A stretch of DNA of 64,000 nucleotides from SVKR01 sp963649145 (GCA_963649145.1 CAVJGI010000002.1:1-64000), one strand, 5' to 3'; counted from the first letter of the stretch, positions 1-8,243 are shown. The notes: generated by a model not told the origin, from the sequence alone. Program-made: numbers and translations.

Positions 1-1413
1 GCAGCGAAGGCGGGGGTTCTCTTGCAACTTAGCGAAAAACAAGCGAATATGGGCGGCAAGAATCTCCCGTTCTATCTGATCTTCTTTATGATGGCCGGAA
101 ACGTGATCGGCGGCTCCAGCACGACGGGGACGGCGCAGCTCGCGATGACGGGCGGCTTCTCCGGCGTCTGGTATGGCTGGGCGGGCGTGTTCGGCGTTCT
201 GGTCCTTGCGCTGCTGGGTGCAAAGCGCCTGCGCATCCTCGGCTACAATACCACCTCGGAAATGCTGAACGATTACTGCGGCCGCGTCCCGCGCTTCCTG
301 CTCTGCCTCGGCCAGCTCTTTATCATTCTGGGCGTCTGCGCGCTTCAGTATTATGCCGGCGGCGAGTTCCTCACCAGCATGTTCCCCGGCGTCGTGTCCA
401 TGCAGATGGGCATGCTCATCACTGCGGCGGCGTTCCTGCTGATCTGCTTCTTCGGCGGTCTGCTCGGCGCGAGCCTCGCCAATATGATCAATGTGATCGT
501 CATTTTCTTCTCGCTCATCCTCTGCACGGTGGTCGCGGTCGCGAACCACGGCGGCTGGTCCGCCGTCCACACCGCGGTGGCGAACATCCCGGAGGCGACG
601 CAGCATGGCGGAAGCTGGTGGTCCCTGACCGGCGGCGTCGGCATTGCTTACGCGCTGAGCCTGATGGTCTCCGAGCCGGGCAACCGCATCAGCACCCAGT
701 CCAACACCATGCTGGCGCTCACCGCGAAATCCCCGAAGGTCGCAAAATGGGGCATCCTCTGCGGCGGGCTGACGCTTCTGCCCGTCACGGCGATCTGCGC
801 GGTCCTCGGTCTGATCTGCCGCGCGTTTTATCCCGAAACGCCGTCCGCGCAGGCAATGTCCACGGTCCTGATGACGCTCCACCCCGTGCTTTCCGGCATC
901 GGTCTTGCGGGACTCTGGGCGGTCATCGTCTCCTCCGGCGTCGCGCTGCTGCTCGCTTCCGTCCAGCTCGTTGAATTTGACATTCTGGCACCGCTCAGGA
1001 AGGAGAAGAGTGCCCGCACGGAGAAGCAGGAGAAGACCACCTCCCGGATCATTCTCGTGATCCTGACCGCGATCACGGTCCTCGCGGCGTTCACGATCAA
1101 GTCCTTCGTCAGCGCCTTCCTCGCCATTCTCTGCATCACGCCGGCGTTCTTCGTTCTGGTCGTGGCGGTGCTTTACTGCCCGCAGCTGATCAAGAAGAGC
1201 AGCGCCATCGTCACAATGGGCTGCGCTTACATTTTCTTCCTGCTCTGGATGTTCGTCCCGGCGGTCAAGGCGGCGTTCCCGACCGCAATCTATTTCGAGT
1301 GGCCGATGTGCATCGCCGTGTTTATTCTCTGCTGCATCTTCGATAAGCGGAAGATCAGCATCCCGGAGCGCCGGGCAGAGTCCTTTGAACGCTTCCGCCG
1401 CGAAGAGGGCTGA
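1..1413 (+). CDS. Sodium:solute symporter family transporter, 5' end outside window
   Basis: A polytopic membrane protein of at least 463 residues with about a dozen hydrophobic segments, resembling the sodium:solute symporter (SSS) family. The visible part opens in what looks like the second membrane segment (NVIGGSSTTGTAQLAMTGGF), and the frame stays open to the window edge, so the first segment and true start are probably missing. A TTG at 22 could start translation but would give a short protein. It ends in a basic cytoplasmic tail. The next gene 41 bases downstream is a sugar-isomerase-like enzyme, so a sugar or polyol substrate is a reasonable guess, but the sequence does not show it. 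Confidence 0.75.
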   Translation, partial: AAKAGVLLQLSEKQANMGGKNLPFYLIFFMMAGNVIGGSSTTGTAQLAMTGGFSGVWYGWAGVFGVLVLALLGAKRLRILGYNTTSEMLNDYCGRVPRFLLCLGQLFIILGVCALQYYAGGEFLTSMFPGVVSMQMGMLITAAAFLLICFFGGLLGASLANMINVIVIFFSLILCTVVAVANHGGWSAVHTAVANIPEATQHGGSWWSLTGGVGIAYALSLMVSEPGNRISTQSNTMLALTAKSPKVAKWGILCGGLTLLPVTAICAVLGLICRAFYPETPSAQAMSTVLMTLHPVLSGIGLAGLWAVIVSSGVALLLASVQLVEFDILAPLRKEKSARTEKQEKTTSRIILVILTAITVLAAFTIKSFVSAFLAILCITPAFFVLVVAVLYCPQLIKKSSAIVTMGCAYIFFLLWMFVPAVKAAFPTAIYFEWPMCIAVFILCCIFDKRKISIPERRAESFERFRREEG

Positions 1414-1454
1414 CCGGATCAAAATCTATCAACAAATTTTTACAGGAGAACAAG

Positions 1455-3008
1455 ATGAGTATTCAAAAAGGTATCGACATGAAGCTGAATATCAAGCCGA
1501 TCTTCGGCGCGATGGTCCACGAATATGCGTTTGAGGGTCCCTGCCGCTTCGGTGTCGGCGAGCAACTTTCGGCAGAATATGACCGCATGGCAGCCGGGAT
1601 CGCGTTCAAGAAATTCAAAGAGGAGCTGGAGGCGCAGCTTTCCCGCAGCGAGTTCCGCCTTCTCGAACCGCTCTACGGCGAGCACGACGAGCAGTTTATC
1701 GTTCACGCCGACGATATTGAAAAAATGCGTGCGGACGATCTTGAGGCGGACTGCTATCTCGTTGCCTCCGTCGGCAGAACATACGACCAGATCTTGGCGC
1801 TCGCCGAGAAAACGCGCAAGCCGATCCTCTCCGTTCAGTTCTGCTGCAACAACACGATCGTCTCGGCAATGCTGCGCGCCCGCGGCTTTGAAGCCTATAC
1901 CTTCCCGACGTGGGAGGAGACGGTCCGCCAGCTCCGCATCCTGCGCGTGCGGAAGGTTTTCCGGAAGAGCAACGTGATGCTCGTCACGAGAGGAAACTCC
2001 GTCATGGCGCCGATCAGCGCCTCGGACGGCTTCCTGAGTCTGGAGGAAGTGACCCGGAGGCTCGGTGTCCACTTCCGCTATCTGGACCTGCACGAATATC
2101 TCGATCAGGCGACCGGAAACGCCCCGGACGGCAACTACACGCTTCCGACGCGCCGCGGGCTCAATCTGACGGCGGACGAGCGGGAGGAGGTCAGCCGCCG
2201 CGCGGACGAGCTCATCGCAAACGCGGAGGAGTGTACCGTAAAGAAGCAGTATATCGAAAACTCGCTGCGTGCCTACATGCTCTCCAAAAAAGCCATGGAG
2301 CACATGGAGTGCAACGCCATGACGATCCCCTGCCCGGAGGCGTGCGCCACCACGCGGCTGAACAAGGAGCAGTTCACCTTCTGCCTCAATCATGCGCTGC
2401 TCTGCGAGGAGGGCATCCCCTCCGCCTGCGAGTACGATATCCCCGGTCTTCTGGCAATGATCGCGCTCAGCAACTTCAGCGCCTCCGCGCCCTATCTCGG
2501 CAACACGATCAGCGTGCCGCTCAAGGAGGATAACCGGACGCTCTATCATAATTTCATCTGGATGCCGAAGCTCGGCGAGGCGGTCGCGGAGATCGAGGAC
2601 GAGGAGGCGCGCAGAAATCTGATCCTGACGCTCCACTCCGTCCCGAACCGCAAAATGCGCGGCTTCAATGAGCCCGACGCGCCTTACCGCATCCATCCCT
2701 TCACCGGCAGCGGCTGGGGCCCGACGCTGCGCCACGACTTCCGGCTCGATGCCGGACAGATCATCACGATGGCGCGCTTCTCGCCCGCGGCGGATGCGCT
2801 GTTCGTAGCGCGCGGCGTCGTCCGTTCGAGCGTCGGCGAGGACCTCAACGGCTGCACGAGCGGCGTGGTGTTCTCCGTGAAGGACAGACACGATTTCCAC
2901 GAAAAGCAGGTCAGCTTCGGCAACCACATCCCGCTGGTTTACGGCGACTGCTTGGAGGAAATGGTCGAGTTCGGTAGGCAGCTCGGTCTTAAGGTCGTCA
3001 CCGCCTGA
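1455..3008 (+). CDS. L-fucose/L-arabinose isomerase-like protein
   Basis: A 517-residue cytosolic protein resembling the FucI/AraA ketol-isomerase superfamily, which interconverts aldoses and ketoses using a metal ion. The N-terminal half looks like a Rossmann-type region (ADCYLVASVGRTYDQIL; KPILSVQFCCNN). The C-terminal half has the Gly/His-rich barrel typical of the family (HPFTGSGWGPTLRHDFRLDAGQIITMARFSP). AGGAGA sits seven bases before ATG 1455; an internal Met at 1488 is an alternative start. Its position between a transporter gene and an unknown gene suggests use of an imported sugar. The exact substrate cannot be read, and family assignment rests on overall pattern rather than a diagnostic motif. 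Confidence 0.6.
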   Translation: MSIQKGIDMKLNIKPIFGAMVHEYAFEGPCRFGVGEQLSAEYDRMAAGIAFKKFKEELEAQLSRSEFRLLEPLYGEHDEQFIVHADDIEKMRADDLEADCYLVASVGRTYDQILALAEKTRKPILSVQFCCNNTIVSAMLRARGFEAYTFPTWEETVRQLRILRVRKVFRKSNVMLVTRGNSVMAPISASDGFLSLEEVTRRLGVHFRYLDLHEYLDQATGNAPDGNYTLPTRRGLNLTADEREEVSRRADELIANAEECTVKKQYIENSLRAYMLSKKAMEHMECNAMTIPCPEACATTRLNKEQFTFCLNHALLCEEGIPSACEYDIPGLLAMIALSNFSASAPYLGNTISVPLKEDNRTLYHNFIWMPKLGEAVAEIEDEEARRNLILTLHSVPNRKMRGFNEPDAPYRIHPFTGSGWGPTLRHDFRLDAGQIITMARFSPAADALFVARGVVRSSVGEDLNGCTSGVVFSVKDRHDFHEKQVSFGNHIPLVYGDCLEEMVEFGRQLGLKVVTA

Positions 3009-3427
3009 TGACCGCCCAGAGACCGGAGCTTCCGGAGCTCAGGCGGCGGCTTTCCGAGGCGGGGGAGCATCTCTGCGCGATCCGGGACTGCGCAGAGCCG
3101 GACGCGGAGTTCGTCTATGAAAATCTGCGTGCCTACGTCCTCGGAAAGCTGCTTCTGGAGGATGCGCCGGAGAGCGCGGACTCGCTCCGGGAGCTCACGG
3201 AACGGAGCATTCGGAACGCGCAGCGGCTGCGCGAGCGCGGCGTGTCGGTGGAGGAGGTCTCGCCCGGCTGCGGCGTGTCCTCCGCCGAGACGAAGCGGAT
3301 ATTGCTCCTGCTCTCGATCCAGAAAACGCTTGGGGTCCGCTTCGACGGGCAGAGCGCCGCGTATATGGAGACTGTCCGCGACCTTGCGGCGGAGATATGC
3401 CGCCTGCTGCGGGAGCGAAAGGAGTGA
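3008..3427 (+). CDS. Unknown small protein with acyl-carrier-like C-terminus
   Basis: A 139-residue, helix-rich, charged soluble protein that I do not recognise. Its ATG overlaps the isomerase stop by one base (TGATG), and sufE follows immediately with its ribosome site inside this gene, so all are probably co-translated. Residues about 90-135 (SSAETKRILLLLSIQKTLGV then YMETVRDLAAEI) have the rhythm of helices II-IV of acyl carrier proteins, including a serine near the phosphopantetheine position, but the usual DSL motif is absent. The N-terminal half is charged and repetitive. No function is assigned; the carrier-like resemblance is a weak inference. Confidence 0.55.
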   Translation: MTAQRPELPELRRRLSEAGEHLCAIRDCAEPDAEFVYENLRAYVLGKLLLEDAPESADSLRELTERSIRNAQRLRERGVSVEEVSPGCGVSSAETKRILLLLSIQKTLGVRFDGQSAAYMETVRDLAAEICRLLRERKE

Positions 3428-3432
3428 GCCCA

Positions 3433-3870
3433 ATGGCGACAATTCAGGAAAAGCAGGACCGGCTCATTGACGATTTCAATGAGCTCGGTGACAGCTTCGA
3501 CCAGTACAGCTATCTCGTGACCATAGCCTGCTCGCTGCCGGAGATGGCGGAGACGGAGAAAACGCCGGAGCGTCTCGTGGCGGGCTGCCAGTCGCAGGTC
3601 TGGCTCGCGATGCGCGCGCAGGACGGCAGGTTTTATCTTGAAGCGGACAGCGGAACGCTCATCATCCGGGGCGTGCTGAAGCTGCTGGAGGAGCTGCTGA
3701 ACGGTGAGACGCTCGCCGATGTCGCCGCGGCGGAGATCACATTTCTCCGCAAAACGGCGATCATGGAGACCTTTGAGTCCAGCCGGCAGAAGGGCATGGG
3801 CTATATCTTGAAGCGCATCCGCGGCTTTGCCGCCGCCGCGCTGGAGCGGGGAGTGGACTGCTGTGCCTGA
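3433..3870 (+). CDS. sufE: SufE sulfur-acceptor protein
   Basis: SufE accepts persulfide sulfur from the cysteine desulfurase SufS and passes it to the Fe-S cluster scaffold. This 145-residue protein carries the acceptor loop as AGCQSQVW, with the active Cys at residue 52, and the family ending in a long helix (FESSRQKGMGYILKRI). ATG 3433 is preferred over an upstream in-frame Met at 3397 because AAAGGAG lies just before it, at the end of the previous gene. The downstream sufS GTG lies inside the last codons, indicating translational coupling. No sufBCD genes are adjacent, so the pair works with a scaffold encoded elsewhere. Confidence 0.9.
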   Translation: MATIQEKQDRLIDDFNELGDSFDQYSYLVTIACSLPEMAETEKTPERLVAGCQSQVWLAMRAQDGRFYLEADSGTLIIRGVLKLLEELLNGETLADVAAAEITFLRKTAIMETFESSRQKGMGYILKRIRGFAAAALERGVDCCA

Positions 3871-5083
3871 TTTCACCGCATTGCGGCGGGATTTTCCGAT
3901 TCTGTCGCAGGAGATCGGCGGGCGGCGGCTCGTTTATCTGGACAGCGCGGCGACGGCGCAGGTGCCGCTGCCGGTGCTGGAGCGCGTGCGGGCGCACTAT
4001 GTCCGTGACAACGCCAACGTCCACCGCGGCATCCACAGCTTAAGCGAGCGGAGCACCGCAGCTTACGAAGCCGCGCGCGCCACCGTCGCCGCCTTTCTCG
4101 GCGCGGAGCCGGAGGAGATCATCTTCACCTCCGGCACGACCGGCGGGATCAATCTCTTGGCGCAGATGTTCGCCGAGCAGGTCCTCCGCCCCGGCGACGC
4201 CGTCATCACGACGCAGATGGAGCACCACTCCAACCTCGTGCCGTGGCAGGAGGCGTGCCGCCGGAGCGGGGCGGAGCTGCGCGTCGCGCCCGTCACGGAC
4301 CGCGGGGAGCTCGACCTCCCGGCGCTCGCGCGGCTGCTGACGCCGGAGGTGAAGCTCCTCGCCATCACCGCCGTCTCCAACCTCACCGGCACGGTGAACC
4401 CGCTGGAGGCGATCATTCCGGCGGCGCACGCCGTCGGCGCGGCGGTGCTCGTGGACGCGGCGCAGGCGCTGCGCCACCGGCGCATCGACGTCCGCGCGCT
4501 CGGCTGCGATTTTCTCGTTTTCTCCGGTCACAAGCTCGGCTCACCCGGCGGCATCGGCGTGCTCTATGCCGCGCGGGACCGGCTCGCGCAGCTGCGCCCC
4601 GTCCGCTTCGGCGGCGGGATGGTCGACGACGTGACGGACTATGAAGCGACATTTTCCGCCGCGCCGCAGTGCTTCGAGGCGGGAACGCCGAACTATCCGG
4701 CGGCGATCGGGCTCGGCGCGGCGCTGGAATATTTGCAGGGCATCGGGCTGGACGCCGTCGCCGCGCGCGAGCACGCGCTGCTCGCGGCGTATGAGGAAAT
4801 GCTCGGAAAATTCCCCGCCGTGCGTATTTTGGGCGCGCCGCGCTCTCGTGCCGGAGCGCTCAGCTTCACGGTCGAGGGCGCGAGCGCGTTCGATGTCGCC
4901 GTGCTGCTCGATAAGCTCGGCGTCGCGGTCCGCAGCGGCCACCACTGCGCCCGCCCCCTGCTCCGCCGCCTCGGTGCCGACTACGCCGTCCGCATCTCGC
5001 CCGCGTTTTATAATGACTTCGACGAGCTGGAGACCGTAGAAGCCGCCCTCCGCCGCGTCTTCGGCGTGCTGGGGGCGAAATAA
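3863..5083 (+). CDS. sufS: SufS cysteine desulfurase
   Basis: A PLP-dependent group II cysteine desulfurase that takes sulfur from cysteine, giving alanine and an enzyme persulfide for SufE. From GTG 3863 it is 406 residues, the usual size. The PLP lysine is K224 in SGHKLGSPGG and the catalytic Cys is C362 in RSGHHCARP, the group II signature. The start overlaps the sufE end by eight bases and has a GGGGAG ribosome site at about 3848; a Met at 3827 is in frame but lacks a ribosome site and would lengthen the usual N-terminus. A strong bidirectional terminator follows the stop at once. Confidence 0.93.
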   Translation: MPDFTALRRDFPILSQEIGGRRLVYLDSAATAQVPLPVLERVRAHYVRDNANVHRGIHSLSERSTAAYEAARATVAAFLGAEPEEIIFTSGTTGGINLLAQMFAEQVLRPGDAVITTQMEHHSNLVPWQEACRRSGAELRVAPVTDRGELDLPALARLLTPEVKLLAITAVSNLTGTVNPLEAIIPAAHAVGAAVLVDAAQALRHRRIDVRALGCDFLVFSGHKLGSPGGIGVLYAARDRLAQLRPVRFGGGMVDDVTDYEATFSAAPQCFEAGTPNYPAAIGLGAALEYLQGIGLDAVAAREHALLAAYEEMLGKFPAVRILGAPRSRAGALSFTVEGASAFDVAVLLDKLGVAVRSGHHCARPLLRRLGADYAVRISPAFYNDFDELETVEAALRRVFGVLGAK

Positions 5084-5108
5084 AAAAAGCGCCCCATGGG
5101 CGCTTTTT
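5084..5108. terminator. Bidirectional terminator after sufS
   Basis: A perfect 11-base stem with a three-base loop (CAT), A-rich on the left arm and T-rich on the right, so it can stop transcripts from both sides. It ends sufS. It probably once also ended the DUF2284 gene now at 6490-7017, before the lipoprotein segment separated them. Confidence 0.88.
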
Positions 5109-5114
5109 CGCTTT

Positions 5115-5138
5115 TTAAAACAGCACGCAGCAGGTGAA
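5115..5138 (+). repeat. Left 24-base direct repeat flanking lipoprotein segment
   Basis: Exact copy of 6490-6513, beginning TTAAAACAGCACGCAG and ending CAGGTGAA. In the right copy this sequence is the last seven codons plus stop of the DUF2284 gene on the minus strand. The left copy is therefore a duplicated gene end lying next to the terminator at 5084-5108. Confidence 0.9.
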
Positions 5139-5157
5139 AAGGTTCTCGGATACTTCC

Positions 5158-5186
5158 TTGCAAATCCAAAAGATGCGTGATATAAT
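5158..5186 (+). promoter_or_regulatory. Sigma-A promoter of the lipoprotein gene
   Basis: TTGCAA and a perfect TATAAT are separated by 17 bases, with a TGA extended -10. It lies just inside the left direct repeat, so the segment carries its own promoter. Confidence 0.8.
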
Positions 5187-5213
5187 GCCACTATCAAAAA
5201 GGAGGTAAATAGA

Positions 5214-6158
5214 ATGAAGAAAACACTTTGTCTGATCCTCGCACTCACTATGATATTTTCCCTTGCTGGATGCGGTAAAAGCGAAAAAACACCCGATGTT
5301 AAACAAAGTAACATTATCGAGCCGTATCTGGATGAAGAAGGAAACTTCGTTAGCAGCCTCTCTAAATTCGTTGTCGAACCGGATAAGTATTTTCCGAAGA
5401 GCACGGTTGAAACGAACTCAGAAGATGACGGCTCTCGCATTATGGTTTACGTTGAGTTCTGTACTCAGGAAGAGATTGATGCGTATGCCGCTGATGCTAA
5501 AGGCGATAGATTCGTCAAGCTGTCATATTCAGGAGACGATGGAAAAGGCTGGAATGATGCTGAGGGCTGGTATTCCTTTGCCGTTGCTACTGAGGACAGT
5601 GGCGATGATGAACAGCCTTTGAATGCGCTGTTTATCTACTGCATCAATAGCGATTTCGCGTATGATTTGAGACATCCTAAGGTTGAGGAGTCGCCCGTCC
5701 CTACTGTTGAACCGACTCCGGAGCCTACGCCCGAACCTGTAGAAGAAAAAGATATTCGGTGGGATGTGATCAGGGAGCACGTAAAGATGCTTTCAATCAC
5801 TGGTCCTGTTTATACAGACGAAGAGTCCGTTCGGATAATTGATTATATGAGCGAAAATTCTTTTGGAAGCGATGATGGAACTGAAATTCGCGAGCTTCTT
5901 GATGAGGATCCTGCACTTTATGTAGCAGTTTTTACTTTTACGCTTTCTTCATTACTTAAAGAAGAAAATGTCGTTTCAGATAAGGATTTTGCTTCGGCAG
6001 CGAAAGCGCTCCAGTTTCTTTTCACGTTCTACTATTACGATTACGATAATGAAAATTTAAATACCTCACTTACAAACGACGAGCTTGAATTACTCGAAAC
6101 TATTTACCAAAACAGCGAGATCTTAGACGTTCTTCCCGAAATCCTTTCTGATAAATAA
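5214..6158 (+). CDS. Orphan lipoprotein with Pro/Glu/Thr linker
   Basis: A 314-residue exported protein. The signal peptide ends in the lipobox LAGC (Cys at residue 19), predicting lipid anchoring outside the membrane. Residues about 20-150 form an acidic domain, then a PTPEPTPEPTPEP-type linker (about 157-175), then a helical acidic C-terminal domain. An ideal AAGGAGG precedes ATG 5214, and the gene has its own promoter and terminator. Its codons are strikingly AT-rich (many GAT, AAA, TTT) beside the GC-rich neighbours, and it is bracketed by 24-base direct repeats; together these indicate acquired DNA. I do not recognise either domain, and no partner gene is nearby. Confidence 0.85.
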   Translation: MKKTLCLILALTMIFSLAGCGKSEKTPDVKQSNIIEPYLDEEGNFVSSLSKFVVEPDKYFPKSTVETNSEDDGSRIMVYVEFCTQEEIDAYAADAKGDRFVKLSYSGDDGKGWNDAEGWYSFAVATEDSGDDEQPLNALFIYCINSDFAYDLRHPKVEESPVPTVEPTPEPTPEPVEEKDIRWDVIREHVKMLSITGPVYTDEESVRIIDYMSENSFGSDDGTEIRELLDEDPALYVAVFTFTLSSLLKEENVVSDKDFASAAKALQFLFTFYYYDYDNENLNTSLTNDELELLETIYQNSEILDVLPEILSDK

Positions 6159-6166
6159 CCTCTACC

Positions 6167-6216
6167 AAAGCCCTTGTACGGACCTCTAATCAGGTCTCGC
6201 AAGGGCTTTTCTTTTT
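6167..6216 (+). terminator. Terminator of the lipoprotein gene
   Basis: An outer stem AAAGCCCTTG/CAAGGGCTTT encloses a second hairpin GACCT/AGGTC and is followed by TTTTCTTTTT. It lies nine bases after the stop codon. Confidence 0.85.
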
Positions 6217-6489
6217 GCAAAAATCGGTGAGAAATCGTCCGTAAACTGCTGGTCAGATTTGTGCCCAGTTTTTTCTTTCTGCCCACTTTTTCTGGGCGAC
6301 TGAGAAAATTCGCAATGTGAAACCGAGTCAAAAATGCAAAAATGGCCAGAAAAGCTGGGCAATTGCCCACTTTTTAAAACAAAAGTGGCCAGCTGAAACC
6401 GTTGCGCCCCAACGGTTTGCGGGTTTCTGCCCACTTTGCCCACCTATTTTTCATTACGCGCGAGAAAAAATTTTATATGCAGCGCCTTC
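6217..6489. repeat. AT-rich non-coding tail with repeated TGCCCACTTT
   Basis: No convincing gene on either strand. The motif TGCCCACTTT occurs at 6280, 6364 and 6428, with related GCCCAG, CTGGGC and TGGCCAG segments that can pair with one another. This is the non-coding right part of the segment bounded by the 24-base repeats. It may be structured RNA or a decayed mobile-element end; nothing recognisable. Confidence 0.4.
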
Positions 6490-6513
6490 TTAAAACAGCA
6501 CGCAGCAGGTGAA
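6490..6513 (+). repeat. Right 24-base direct repeat (end of DUF2284 gene)
   Basis: Exact match to 5115-5138. Read on the minus strand it encodes the final residues FTCCVLF and stop of the DUF2284 gene. The flanks differ on both sides, so the identity stops at the 24 bases. Confidence 0.9.
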
Positions 6514-7017
6514 GGCGATCTTTTTGTCGCCGTAGTAGTAGGGGAGGGCGTTGCTGCGGCAGACGTCGCTGACGAAGAGACCGCAGGCTTCCATGGAGGG
6601 GGCGAGGGTCTCCGGGTGACGGCAGGGGGCGTCCGGGTAGGTACACGCCGCGCAGCGGGTGCAGGTTCCGGCGCCCATGGGCAGAAAATCGAGCCCCTGC
6701 GCGTGCAGACGCGCGAGAAGGCGGTAAAAATTCGCGTCGTTGCGTCGCGAGACCTCCTCCGCCGCCTCCAAATCGAGCGAGTCCTCGCGCTCACCGATGG
6801 TCTGGAGCAGAACGCCGCCGCGGTATTTCCCGGCGCGCTCCCGCCAAAGCTCCAGCTCGCCGCAGCCCGGCGGACAGCTCCACCTTCGCCCGAAGCTCCG
6901 GCAGCGGTCGGCGCGGCACATGCTGCGCACCTCCGGCAGAAAGCGCAGCGTCGCGGGGTCGAGGTCCGCCGCGGCGGAGAAACCGCATTCGAGCGCGGCG
7001 GCTTTCACGTCGATCAT
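6490..7017 (-). CDS. DUF2284 putative metal-binding protein
   Basis: A 175-residue cysteine-rich soluble protein of the DUF2284 type. Cysteines cluster as SMCRADRCRSFGRRWSCPPGC, GTCTRCAACTYPDAPCRHP and FTCCVLF, a pattern fitting Fe-S or other metal binding. Family members often lie near corrinoid/methyltransferase genes, matching the RACo-like gene 14 bases upstream on the same strand. GAGAGGA precedes the ATG. Its stop codon lies inside the right 24-base direct repeat, so the lipoprotein segment cut this gene off from its likely terminator at 5084-5108 without altering the protein. Biochemical role unknown. Confidence 0.8.
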   Translation of the reverse strand: MIDVKAAALECGFSAAADLDPATLRFLPEVRSMCRADRCRSFGRRWSCPPGCGELELWRERAGKYRGGVLLQTIGEREDSLDLEAAEEVSRRNDANFYRLLARLHAQGLDFLPMGAGTCTRCAACTYPDAPCRHPETLAPSMEACGLFVSDVCRSNALPYYYGDKKIAFTCCVLF

Positions 7018-7031
7018 CCGTCAAGGTCCTC

Positions 7032-8243
7032 TCATTCGTAAAAAAACATCGCGTCCACAAAGCGCTCGTCGAAGTCCCGCGCACCGGAGAGCTCCAGATA
7101 GCGGCAGCGCGCCGCCGCGCGGCGGACACCCTCGCGCCCGCAGTCCGTCAGACAGAGCGCCGCGCCGAGCCCGGCACTGTTGCCGACGTGGTGCGTCTTT
7201 TCGCGCAGCGCCGGGGGCAGCAGCCCGATGGTGCAGGCGCTGCGCAGGTCCATGGAAGCACCGAAGCCACCGGCGAGCAGAACCGCGGAGACATCCCCAT
7301 ACCGCTTGCCGCTGCGCGCGAGCAGCGTCTCGATCCCGGCGCGAACCGCCGCCTTCGCGAGCTGGAGCTGCCGCAGGTCCTGCGCCGTGACGAACACGCG
7401 GTCGGTGAGGTCATAGCGCTCGCCGCGCAGCCTGCCTGTCTCGTCGAGCAGACCGTTTTCGAGCAGCGCTGCCGCGGCGTCGATGAGCCCGCTGCCGCAG
7501 AGGGTCTCGGCGGTGCCGTCGCCGATCACGCGGACCGTCAGGTTGCGGTCCACGGCGTTGATCGCGCCCGGCACGGCGCGGGAGCCGCAGGCGATCTCCG
7601 CCCCCTCAAACGCCGGACCCGCCGCCGCAGCGCAGCAGAGAAAGCCGTCCCGGTCGCCGAGCGCCATCTCGCCGTTTGTGCCGACGTCCAGAAACAGCAC
7701 GGTCTCCGCGCTCCCGGCAGCGCCGCTCGCGACCAGCCCGGCGGTGATGTCGCCGCCGACATAGCCGGAGACGGCGGGACAGAGATAGAGCATGCAGTCC
7801 GCCGGAAGACCGGGCAGGAACTCCGCTGCCGCGCGTTCAAAACCGAAGTGGCTCAGCGGTGTAAACGGCGCTCTTCCGATGCCCGCCGGCGAGAGCCCGG
7901 CGAAAAGATGCTCCATCACGGTGTTCCCCGCGACCGCGGCGCGGCGGAGGCGGGAGAGGTCCGGGCAGAGCGCGCGCAGCATCGCGCCGAGCTGGTCCCG
8001 GACGGCGCGCGTGAGCGCTTCGAGTCCGCCGGGCGTTTCCGCGTAGCGGATGCGGCTGATGACGTCCGCGCCGTAAGCGCACTGGGCGTTCCGCTCGCCG
8101 CACCGGGCAATGCCGTGGAGCAGACCGTCGTTTAAGATCTCCTGCGCGGAGTGCCCCTGCTCGATCGCGGCGGGAACGAGCTCCTTGACGGCTTTGACCC
8201 GCCCCTTCTCCACTGCGTCTGAAACCTTGTCCAGAATCGTCAT
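7032..8243 (-). CDS. Chimera: corrinoid-protein N-terminus fused to truncated RACo-like (DUF4445) activator
   Basis: RACo proteins use ATP to drive reactivation of corrinoid proteins in methyl-transfer systems. Residues 1-45 here instead read like the helical cap of a corrinoid (B12-binding) methyltransferase subunit: ILDKVSDAVEKGRVKAVKEL, EILNDGLLHGI, CGE. From about residue 51 the sequence switches to the RACo/DUF4445 core (NAQCAYGADVISRI; FLDVGTNGEMALG; AGGFGASMDLRSA). Both the [2Fe-2S] domain and the first phosphate-binding strand (DIGTTT-type) that normally precede NxQxxYGADVISRI are missing. An in-frame deletion joining two adjacent genes would explain this. ATP turnover is doubtful. 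It is coupled to the upstream regulator by an ATGA overlap. Confidence 0.8.
   Translation of the reverse strand: MTILDKVSDAVEKGRVKAVKELVPAAIEQGHSAQEILNDGLLHGIARCGERNAQCAYGADVISRIRYAETPGGLEALTRAVRDQLGAMLRALCPDLSRLRRAAVAGNTVMEHLFAGLSPAGIGRAPFTPLSHFGFERAAAEFLPGLPADCMLYLCPAVSGYVGGDITAGLVASGAAGSAETVLFLDVGTNGEMALGDRDGFLCCAAAAGPAFEGAEIACGSRAVPGAINAVDRNLTVRVIGDGTAETLCGSGLIDAAAALLENGLLDETGRLRGERYDLTDRVFVTAQDLRQLQLAKAAVRAGIETLLARSGKRYGDVSAVLLAGGFGASMDLRSACTIGLLPPALREKTHHVGNSAGLGAALCLTDCGREGVRRAAARCRYLELSGARDFDERFVDAMFFYE

Noticed and set aside
1440..2927. Long open frame antisense to the isomerase gene
   Set aside because: High-GC third-position bias keeps the opposite frame open. The product is Arg/Ala/Asp-rich with no recognisable motif, and the plus-strand gene has clear family features.
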